In this document: positions 14,730-20,144 of the stretch, piece by piece | How positions within the stretch are numbered: position 1 is the first letter of the stretch | Layout of the letters: each line of letters opens with the position of its first letter | NCBI GenBank assembly: GCA_021648745.1 | Contig: JAKISE010000057.1 | Span: 1-20,144, forward strand | Length of the DNA: 20,144 bases | DNA from: Cyclobacteriaceae bacterium | Lineage (GTDB): Bacteria; Bacteroidota; Bacteroidia; Cytophagales; Cyclobacteriaceae | Reading direction: 5' to 3' | Translations under genes and position numbers: made by a program | The notes under the pieces: generated by a model | Databases searched by the model: none | Seen by the model: the letters and a program-made list of their open reading frames with translations, nothing else | Told to the model about the DNA's origin: nothing

Positions 14730-15740
14730 TTATGGCAAATCGTTGATTAAAGTTATTAACTCGGCCTCAGTAGTTGGTTGTGGACTAGCCATTACTTCAG
14801 TATGACCATCCACTATCGTTGTTCCTTGTATAGTATAGTGCAGCTGTCCGCCAATATCTGCTACCAAAATAATGTGTACATCTTGCCCAACTGGTATTCT
14901 ACCATAGTGCTCTGTAAACATTTCTAAAGTAGTATCATAAATATCCATTCGGGCAAGCGATGCAGGCTCGCCATCATAGGTCAAGTACACTTCGCAATTA
15001 GAACCATCAAACTCATCGGGAACATCAATAAAAATATTGGTTAACTGCCCTGTGAAATTATACCAACGATCAAGGTTAGTCCAACCAAAACTACTGACAT
15101 CAAAAAGATAAATAGGGCTATAGCTTCCATCTGCATTTCTAACTTCGCCCACCCCTGCAATATCATTAATGCCACCCACCTCTACTTCATCCCATATATC
15201 AGTATCTTCTAAATTATCTCCTGCTTTAAAAACCTGCATGGCTTCAACATCACCAAAATCTACATCTAACGCTCGGCCTTGAACATGTAACGGTGATAAT
15301 ATTTCTAACTGTTCGCCATTTTGTGTAGCATTTATATAAAATTCGCCTGCCGACTTTAGTGCTTCTACATCTCCATTAGCCCTAACACCCGATGTGGGCA
15401 TATTTGTCAATAACATATCGGCTCTACTATAAAGTTCGATAAGCTCTATCTCTATTTCGCCAGAAACAGGGCTTCCGTTTAAACCAAGTGAGTTTGGTGG
15501 TATAATGATTTTAACGCCATTTTCCTCCCAACTAACTTCATGATCGTCTCCTGTAGAATTGTCTAATACAACTGGAGTACTTTGGACCACATCTTTTCTT
15601 TTTGTAGTAAACCGTTCTTCGAGTGCTTCACCACTTGGCTTTTTCCTAACTACAGGGTCTTCACCATCTCTATTACAACTTAAAAAAATTACTGATGCGA
15701 CTAATAAAATAAGTGTTTTAACACTCCATAAATTTTTCAT
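14730..15740 (-). CDS. Lipoprotein with ZU5-like beta-sandwich domain, unknown function
   Basis: The 336-residue protein has a lipoprotein signal (MKNLWSVKTLILLVASVIFL then SCNRDGEDP, lipidated Cys22). The next part carries VSWEENGVKIIIPPNSLGLN, GEIEIELIELYSRADML and LKSAGEFYINATQNGEQLEI. This pattern of a strand, IPPNSL, a further strand pair and a 'SAGEFYI' strand is common in Bacteroidota lipoproteins and resembles the ZU5-type fold; that resemblance is my judgement from memory. The C-terminal half is beta-rich (WTNLDRWYNFTG, IFIDVPDEFDGSNC) without a recognised active site. It is divergent from the sigma factor gene (151 bases between) and upstream of the PKD/barrel and CHAT genes on the same strand, separated from them by a hairpin. 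It is likely part of the same envelope module. Confidence 0.82.
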   Translation of the reverse strand: MKNLWSVKTLILLVASVIFLSCNRDGEDPVVRKKPSGEALEERFTTKRKDVVQSTPVVLDNSTGDDHEVSWEENGVKIIIPPNSLGLNGSPVSGEIEIELIELYSRADMLLTNMPTSGVRANGDVEALKSAGEFYINATQNGEQLEILSPLHVQGRALDVDFGDVEAMQVFKAGDNLEDTDIWDEVEVGGINDIAGVGEVRNADGSYSPIYLFDVSSFGWTNLDRWYNFTGQLTNIFIDVPDEFDGSNCEVYLTYDGEPASLARMDIYDTTLEMFTEHYGRIPVGQDVHIILVADIGGQLHYTIQGTTIVDGHTEVMASPQPTTEAELITLINDLP

Positions 15741-15802
15741 AATTTCTAAATTTTAATTAATTGTTTTCTGTTTTATGACCTTACATCAACAACCAGTAAA
15801 AA

Positions 15803-15836
15803 TTGTTACCCTTTGTTTAAAAGCTTTTATACTTTA
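15803..15836 (+). promoter_or_regulatory. Candidate promoter of the sigma/anti-sigma operon
   Basis: TTG at 15803-15805, a 23-base spacer, and TAACTTTA at 15829-15836, one mismatch from TAnnTTTG. An imperfect inverted repeat (CCTTTGTTT at 15810-15818 against AAACAAAAGG at 15849-15858) brackets the -7-like box and could be an operator or RNA hairpin. Because the gene encodes a sigma factor, autoregulation by its own promoter type is equally plausible. Confidence 0.3.
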
Positions 15837-15845
15837 GGGGCTTCT

Positions 15846-15902
15846 ATGAAACAAAAGGCAGAATTGAGCTTAGAAAAAAATAGAGCTGTTGATGAGTACT
15901 AA
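15846..15902 (+). CDS. Possible 18-codon leader peptide overlapping the sigma factor start
   Basis: An ATG at 15846 opens MKQKAELSLEKNRAVDEY and stops with TAA at 15900-15902, in a different frame from the sigma factor and running across its ATG (15892). The arrangement would allow translational coupling or a leader-peptide control. Nothing else supports translation, so this is a weak call that may be chance. Confidence 0.2.
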   Translation: MKQKAELSLEKNRAVDEY

Positions 15903-16473
15903 AATTTTACATAAAGACCAGAAATATATAGATGGGTTAGTGCAAAACAACTCGTTTATTATACAAGCTATATATGATAGGTTTGTACCAAAGGTTATAA
16001 ACTATATAAAGAATAATAGTGGAAGTGCTGCCCAAGCGCAAGACATTATACAAGACACGCTACTGGTTATTTATAATCAGGCGAGCGAAAAAAAATTACA
16101 ATTAACATGCCCTTTTGAAGCATACTTTTTTTTGCTATGCAAACGTAAATGGTTAAATGAGTTAAAAAAAAGTGATAAGAAAGAGGTAACAATTAGCGAT
16201 GAAGCTTTATTTAAAAGTGACGATGCTCAAGAACTTGTTTTTGAAACAATACTATTTGATAAAAAGCAAGCCTTGTTTGAGGCAATGTTTCAAAAATTAG
16301 GAACAGCCTGTAAAGATTTACTTAACACTACTTTTAAAATAAAATCTATGGAAGAAGTAGCAGCCAGCTTAGGTGTATCTTACGCCTATGCAAGAAAAAA
16401 GAAATCGCTTTGCATAGGCAAGTTAACAAAACTTGTGCGAGAGTCGCCAATATTTAAACTGCTAAAATATTAA
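15892..16473 (+). CDS. ECF-like sigma-70 family RNA polymerase sigma factor
   Basis: The 193-residue protein contains a region 2 (IIQAIYDRFVPKVINYIKNN, then AQAQDIIQDTLLVIYNQ, where the acidic DIIQDTL helix contacts core polymerase) and a C-terminal region 4 helix-turn-helix (LLNTTFKIKSMEEVAASLGV followed by SYAYARKKKSLC). The region-4 sequence with SMEEVAASLG and the ARKKKSLCIGKL recognition helix resembles the Bacteroidota ECF group paired with TPR-containing anti-sigma proteins. The ATG at 15892 is chosen over the adjacent TTG at 15889. It is followed after 5 bases by the anti-sigma gene and is divergent from the lipoprotein. The expected role is switching on a small envelope regulon, probably including the neighbouring - strand genes; this is inferred from position. 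Confidence 0.88.
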   Translation: MSTKILHKDQKYIDGLVQNNSFIIQAIYDRFVPKVINYIKNNSGSAAQAQDIIQDTLLVIYNQASEKKLQLTCPFEAYFFLLCKRKWLNELKKSDKKEVTISDEALFKSDDAQELVFETILFDKKQALFEAMFQKLGTACKDLLNTTFKIKSMEEVAASLGVSYAYARKKKSLCIGKLTKLVRESPIFKLLKY

Positions 16474-16478
16474 CTGTA

Positions 16479-17213
16479 ATGGAAGATCAAGATTACATAT
16501 TGTTTGAAGACTACCTTGCCGGTGTACTTACTGATGATGAGGTTGTTGATTTTAGCAACAGATTGCAAAATGACGTAGCATTTAATCAAGCATTTAATAC
16601 TTACAAGGACAGCTCTGGTTTTTTAGAACATAAAATACAAAACCAAAAAGCATCTGCTGAATTTAAAGAAAACTTAAAAATTATTTCTGAAAAACATTTT
16701 AAAGGACTGTCAACATCAAGTAAAATAATTAAGCTAACTCCATGGCAGTACGGAATGGCAGCAAGTTTTGTCTTGCTTCTGGGAGTACTTATACTTAATA
16801 TTTTCTCTAAACCTAAGTATAAAGATTTTGCAGGCCATGACAACATTAGTTTAACCGTTAGAGGAACGCACGATGAAATTCTTGCCAAAGCGGAAAATGC
16901 TTTTAATGATAAAACTTTTGGGGAGGCGGAAACGTATTTTATATTACTTTTAGAAAAAGATAGTTCTAATAAAGAGTTACAATTATATACTGGTATTGTT
17001 CTTATTGAATTAAACAAATTTGATGAAGCCGACAGTCTTTTAAGTACATTATCAAAAGAGCCAACAGCATATAAGAATAAAGCAACATGGTATTTTGCTT
17101 TGAGTAAACTAAAACAAAAAGATTTTGATGCATGCATTAAAATCTTAAAAACCATTCCTGAAGGGGGAGATGATTTTAAAAGTGCACAAAAACTTATAAA
17201 AAGGTTGGGCTAA
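16479..17213 (+). CDS. Membrane-anchored anti-sigma-type protein with periplasmic TPRs
   Basis: The 244-residue protein has an N-terminal cytosolic helical module typical of anti-sigma factors (LFEDYLAGVLTDDEVVDFSN, RLQNDVAFNQAF; no zinc-binding HxxxCxxC). A single transmembrane helix lies at ~91-109 (YGMAASFVLLLGVLILNIF), and the periplasmic C-terminal part has about three TPR-like units (EILAKAENAFNDKTFGEAET, LQLYTGIVLIELNKFDEADS, ATWYFALSKLKQKDFDACIK). The topology suggests that the TPRs sense a periplasmic protein and release the sigma factor. It starts 5 bases after the sigma gene, so the two are co-translated. No dedicated terminator is visible; the 17231-17287 palindrome follows it. 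Confidence 0.85.
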   Translation: MEDQDYILFEDYLAGVLTDDEVVDFSNRLQNDVAFNQAFNTYKDSSGFLEHKIQNQKASAEFKENLKIISEKHFKGLSTSSKIIKLTPWQYGMAASFVLLLGVLILNIFSKPKYKDFAGHDNISLTVRGTHDEILAKAENAFNDKTFGEAETYFILLLEKDSSNKELQLYTGIVLIELNKFDEADSLLSTLSKEPTAYKNKATWYFALSKLKQKDFDACIKILKTIPEGGDDFKSAQKLIKRLG

Positions 17214-17230
17214 AACTGGCTACTCTACTA

Positions 17231-17287
17231 CCTAGATTGCGCGATTCTCTTAGCACTTCTCATCTCCACTGAATCGCTCAATCTAGG
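17231..17287. repeat. 57-base imperfect palindrome flanked by TACTA direct repeats
   Basis: CCTAGATTGCGCGATTC (17231-17247) is the reverse complement of GAATCGCTCAATCTAGG (17271-17287) except for one base, with a 23-base loop. TACTA stands on both sides (17226-17230 and 17288-17292), so it could itself be a small inserted element. It has no T-run, so it is a weak terminator candidate for either the anti-sigma gene or, before the neighbouring insertion, lysC. Confidence 0.7.
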
Positions 17288-17292
17288 TACTA

Positions 17293-17555
17293 ACCTGAGT
17301 TCGGGATAAGGAATGCTGTCAGCTTTAATCGAAACTTTCATAAACAACTTAGATTTTTGTAGGACTAACGGATTAATTCAAGAAAATATAAGGAGGTTTA
17401 GGGAAGTTTCGTTAAAGCCCAAAGGGAAAATATCTAGCAGGCAATCTTTTTAATATAAAAATCTTGAAATAATCCATTATATCTTTGCTTTTTATATTAA
17501 AAAGCTCACCTACTATTTTATTTTCTGGCATCTATTCCTTATCCCGAACTCAGGT
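17293..17555. mobile_element. 263-base MITE-like element with 22-base perfect terminal inverted repeats and TACTA target duplication
   Basis: The ends are perfect inverted repeats: ACCTGAGTTCGGGATAAGGA and two further bases (17293-17314), mirrored at 17534-17555. The flanks are the direct repeat TACTA (17288-17292 and 17556-17560). Inside is no open reading frame of use. There are two further inverted repeats: a perfect 16-base pair at 17446-17461/17489-17504 (CTTTTTAATATAAAAA) and an imperfect one at 17322-17337/17404-17418 (GCTTTAA...CGAAACTT). A non-autonomous element mobilised in trans by a full insertion sequence is the simplest reading; the terminal ACC suggests, without proof, the IS982 or a related family. 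The right-hand TACTA covers the complement of the lysC stop codon, so the element landed two bases past that stop. Confidence 0.8.
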
Positions 17556-17557
17556 TA

Positions 17558-18802
17558 CTAATCTTTAACCAAAGCCCTATAATTACTCCTAGTCCTTTGT
17601 TCCATCAAAATAGTTGCTTTAGGCGGAGTATATTCTGACAGAGCGAAAGGTGTATAATTTTTAATCGTAATCAATTTTAGCCCTGTATTATAGTACATTT
17701 CAAAGGTTGTATTAAGGGTACTAAGTAATTTATCTACTTTAGATTTACTGTACGTAAAACATACCGAAATTGATATAGCCGAATTCTGCATCATATTAAT
17801 AGGCAAGTTAAGATCGTGTAAAACTTTAAAGATTGCAGCCAAATTCACTTCATTCACAAATGTATAATCCGTTACCTTAAAGCTAAACAAACACTGGTTT
17901 CGCTTATAAATGATACTGGGTTCCAAATCTTTTAACCCTTTATCTGTGATAATAGTTGGGGTCGATTCTGGATTATCAAACGACCTAACAATTAATGGGA
18001 TTTTATGTGTAGCCAAAGGCTTAATCGTTTTCGGATGGATTACCGAAGCTCCATAATAAGTCATCTCAGAGGCTTCTGAATAGGGCAATTCTAAAAACTG
18101 TTTGGCATTCTTTATTTCCTTCGGATCAGCATTTAATATCCCAGTTACGTCTTTCCAAATGGTAACTTTATTGGCCCCTAATAAAGCACCAAAAATAGCT
18201 GCCGTATAATCCGACCCTTCCTTTCCAAGCGTAATTACACCCTCAGCACAAGAAGCAATATACCCTTGAGTTAAAATGATTTTTTCGGCTAATACTGAAG
18301 GGAGTGCTTTATTTATTCGCTCCTTTGATTTTTTCCAGTCCACTTCTCCTTCGGAGTATAGTTTAGAAGTGATAATAACATCAGGTGCATAAAGCCATTG
18401 CGTTTTTTCTCCAATTTGGTTTAAATAATTAGTTATAATAATTGAAGAAAATATTTCTCCATAAGAAACAACGAGTGCATGCAATAACACGGCCTCGGTA
18501 GATGTATAATTGAGTTGAGCCAATTCGGTAAATCGAGTATTTATTTCAACATATACGGGATGCTTCGAAGGAAACAGTCCCCTCATAATGTCAAAATGAA
18601 AGCTCTTTATCTCGTTCCATTTTTGCTCAAAGGAAGTATCATTTTTATTTGCCAATAAACCTTCAAGTGCCCTTGTGGTTTTGCCCATGGCCGAAACAAT
18701 AATAACCAAAGGTTTTTGGCCATGATTTTTAATTATGCTACCCACATTTATAACAGCATTTACATCCTTAATAGATGCTCCTCCAAACTTAAATACTTGC
18801 AT
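17558..18802 (-). CDS. lysC: Monofunctional aspartate kinase
   Basis: The enzyme phosphorylates L-aspartate, the first step towards lysine/diaminopimelate, threonine and methionine. The 414-residue protein begins MQVFKFGGASIKD with the KFGG motif, and carries VIIVSAMGKTTRALE, ITLGKEGSDYTAAIFGALLG, VTIWKDVTGILNADPKEI and MTYYGASVIHPKTIKPL. It ends with a C-terminal regulatory region consistent with ACT domains (TDYTFVNEVNLAAIFKVL, AISISVCFTY). The frame is open ten codons further upstream, but the Met at 18802 is preferred because KFGG sits at residues 5-8 in the family. There is no homoserine dehydrogenase fusion. It is divergent from fbp, and a MITE-like element sits directly behind its stop codon. 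Confidence 0.93.
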   Translation of the reverse strand: MQVFKFGGASIKDVNAVINVGSIIKNHGQKPLVIIVSAMGKTTRALEGLLANKNDTSFEQKWNEIKSFHFDIMRGLFPSKHPVYVEINTRFTELAQLNYTSTEAVLLHALVVSYGEIFSSIIITNYLNQIGEKTQWLYAPDVIITSKLYSEGEVDWKKSKERINKALPSVLAEKIILTQGYIASCAEGVITLGKEGSDYTAAIFGALLGANKVTIWKDVTGILNADPKEIKNAKQFLELPYSEASEMTYYGASVIHPKTIKPLATHKIPLIVRSFDNPESTPTIITDKGLKDLEPSIIYKRNQCLFSFKVTDYTFVNEVNLAAIFKVLHDLNLPINMMQNSAISISVCFTYSKSKVDKLLSTLNTTFEMYYNTGLKLITIKNYTPFALSEYTPPKATILMEQRTRSNYRALVKD

Positions 18803-18927
18803 ACTACGAAGATAGATAATTTGAATTGACAATAGTATTTAGAGTGCCGAGAATAAGTTTCGCAATCGTTTTCAATATCTATTAAAAAGCAGCACTTTTG
18901 CTATCAAAACCAAGTAAATTTTTAGCG

Positions 18928-19920
18928 ATGGAAGATTCAAGAATAGCAATGCCTATTGGTACTGCTCTTGACCGATTTATAAAAAGCCGCCAAGAAGCTT
19001 TTGCCTTTGCTACAGGTGAACTTTCTCAGCTTTTAAGAGATATTGCACTTTCTGGCAAAGTTGTTAATAGAGAAATTAATCGAGCAGGATTAATAAATCT
19101 TGCAGGAGTTACTGGCACGCAAAACACCGGAGGCGAAGACCAAAAACAGCTTGATGTATTGGCTAATATTCGCTTTTCTAGGGCCTTAAAAAAAGGAGGC
19201 GAAGTTTTCGCTATTATTTCTGAAGAGGATGACGAAATAATAGAGGTTAATAATGATTCAAGCTATATCATTGCTATCGACCCGCTAGATGGTTCTTCTA
19301 ACATTGATGTTAATGTGTCTATTGGCACCATTTTTTCTATTTACCGAAGGGTTTCTGAAGTGGGCACCTCCGTTACGCAAGCAGATGTGTTGCAACCCGG
19401 TAAAAACCAAGTGGCGGCTGGCTATATCTTATATGGTTCTTCTACTATGCTGGTATTTACCACCGGCATGGGTGTGAATGGCTTTACTTACGACCCAAGT
19501 TTAGGAGAATATTTTCTATCGCATACCAATATGCAAATTCCTGATGGAGGCAAAATTTACTCTGTAAATGAAGGCTCGTATAATAGCTTTGCCGATGGGG
19601 TTAAAAACTACATCGAAGACTGTAGAGATCAAGGCTTTTCAGGCAGGTATATTGGCTCACTAGTGGCCGACTTTCATAGAAACTTATTAAAGGGTGGGAT
19701 TTATATTTATCCCTCGACTGCTGCCAACCCAAATGGAAAACTACGTTTAATGTACGAGTGTAATACCCTAGCCTTTATTGCGGAGCAAGCTGGTGGTTTA
19801 GCAACCGATGGTGTAAACCGGATCATGGAAATTATACCCACCGATATTCACCAAAGGGCTCCCTTTTTTATAGGCTCTAAAGAAATGGTGGAAAGAGCAA
19901 AACAGTATATTACGAAATAA
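18928..19920 (+). CDS. fbp: Class I fructose-1,6-bisphosphatase
   Basis: The enzyme hydrolyses fructose 1,6-bisphosphate to fructose 6-phosphate, the committed step of gluconeogenesis, in the cytosol. The 330-residue protein has ATGELSQLLRDIALSGKVVN, the metal-binding AIISEEDDE (Glu99/Glu100), the catalytic IAIDPLDGSSNIDVNVS (Asp118 to Asn125), RYIGSLVADFHRNLLKGG and GKLRLMYECNTLAFIAEQAG. Length equals the E. coli class I enzyme. A TTG at 18898 would add ten residues; the ATG at 18928 is preferred for length and codon, with the ATG at 18949 also possible. It is divergent from lysC and is followed after 6 bases by another reading frame on the same strand. Confidence 0.95.
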   Translation: MEDSRIAMPIGTALDRFIKSRQEAFAFATGELSQLLRDIALSGKVVNREINRAGLINLAGVTGTQNTGGEDQKQLDVLANIRFSRALKKGGEVFAIISEEDDEIIEVNNDSSYIIAIDPLDGSSNIDVNVSIGTIFSIYRRVSEVGTSVTQADVLQPGKNQVAAGYILYGSSTMLVFTTGMGVNGFTYDPSLGEYFLSHTNMQIPDGGKIYSVNEGSYNSFADGVKNYIEDCRDQGFSGRYIGSLVADFHRNLLKGGIYIYPSTAANPNGKLRLMYECNTLAFIAEQAGGLATDGVNRIMEIIPTDIHQRAPFFIGSKEMVERAKQYITK

Positions 19921-19926
19921 ACTGAA

Positions 19927-20144
19927 TTGGAGAAGCCAATCATCCTCATTATCTATACCACACTGTATAAAAAGGGAGGAATTCAGTTTAAACAAGTGGC
20001 GGAAAAATTGGCTGCCGAAAAACAAAATGAATCAAATACTGTTGAAACTACGGAGGTAAACTCTAAGGGGAAAGTGAGGTCTTTACTTTCTATTATTGCA
20101 AATAAAAACAAGCGTATTAGTGAGCTCAATTTTATTGGGCATTC
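19927..20144 (+). CDS. Start of an unidentified protein, cut by the window end
   Basis: An open frame runs from the TTG at 19927, six bases after the fbp stop, to the last base of the window without a stop (about 72 codons). It begins MEKPIILIIYTTLYKKGGIQ with a beta-strand-like hydrophobic run, then a helical charged stretch FKQVAEKLAAEKQNES, a Thr/Glu/Val-rich segment, and ends SIIANKNKRISELNFIGH. The pattern of a strand, a helix and a second strand ending FIGH suggests an alpha/beta fold. I do not identify the family. The close spacing suggests co-transcription with fbp. The TTG start is a guess, since no ATG lies near the beginning. Confidence 0.6.
   Translation, partial: MEKPIILIIYTTLYKKGGIQFKQVAEKLAAEKQNESNTVETTEVNSKGKVRSLLSIIANKNKRISELNFIGH

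Noticed and set aside
16601..17155. 184-codon - strand frame opposite the anti-sigma gene
   Set aside because: Antisense to a clear TM/TPR protein that is 5 bases from the sigma gene; the antisense product shows no coherent domains.
17226..17560. CRISPR-like repeats or a non-coding RNA gene
   Set aside because: The repeats are inverted pairs plus 5-base direct flanks, with no spaced identical repeats; mobile elements explain them better.
18829..18861. TTGACA and TAAGTTTC as a promoter for fbp
   Set aside because: The spacing (25 bases after TTG) is too long and the box has a mismatch; not strong enough to list.

Overview
The window (about 20.1 kb, AT-rich, no tRNA or rRNA genes seen) looks like chromosomal DNA of a member of the Bacteroidota, probably a marine or free-living Flavobacteriia/Cytophagia-type organism. 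Evidence: signal peptides ending in AQ or GQ, FxSC-type lipoproteins, no Shine-Dalgarno sequences before starts, several perfect TAnnTTTG -7 promoter boxes, and typical Bacteroidota families (archaeal/eukaryal-type ProS, OmpP1/FadL, a two-repeat DUF1599 protein, folP-cdaA coupling, T9SS-associated DUF7619-like domain). The genus cannot be read from the sequence.

Layout. 1-268: non-coding leader with degenerate AGAC/GTCT repeats, then methylglyoxal synthase (mgsA). 680-2631 (-): prolyl-tRNA synthetase followed by a small secreted helical protein. 2761-5436 (+): a secreted Arg/Ser/Asn-rich low-complexity protein followed by an OmpP1/FadL-like outer-membrane barrel. 5456-5953 (-): shikimate kinase. 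5976-6600: a REP/RAYT-type element, with a decayed tyrosine (Y1) transposase flanked on each side by a mirror-image set of three hairpins. 6601-8237 (-): DUF1599 protein and DoxX/MauE-like membrane protein, overlapping ATGA. 8286-10042 (+): folP and diadenylate cyclase cdaA, overlapping TTGA. 10061-17213: a five-gene envelope/regulatory island described below. 17226-17560: two inverted-repeat elements, both flanked by TACTA, the larger a MITE-like element inserted just behind the stop codon of lysC. 17558-18802 (-): aspartate kinase. 18928-19920 (+): class I fructose-1,6-bisphosphatase, then an open reading frame cut by the window end.

The most interesting region is 10061-17213. A divergent ECF-like sigma factor plus membrane-anchored TPR anti-sigma factor (+ strand) sits head-to-head with a lipoprotein gene, followed on the - strand by a PKD/DUF7619-like/outer-membrane-barrel fusion and a secreted TPR-CHAT protein with an intact His/Cys dyad (CHAT is a caspase-like protease fold). 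I infer a cell-envelope signalling or surface proteolysis module: an outer-membrane sensor/anchor, a periplasmic caspase-like effector and a transmembrane sigma/anti-sigma switch. No experimental function is known to me for this arrangement.

The rest is mostly housekeeping: central metabolism (mgsA, fbp), amino-acid and aromatic biosynthesis (lysC, aroK), folate (folP), c-di-AMP signalling (cdaA) and translation (proS). The two repeat/mobile regions are both degenerate or non-autonomous.
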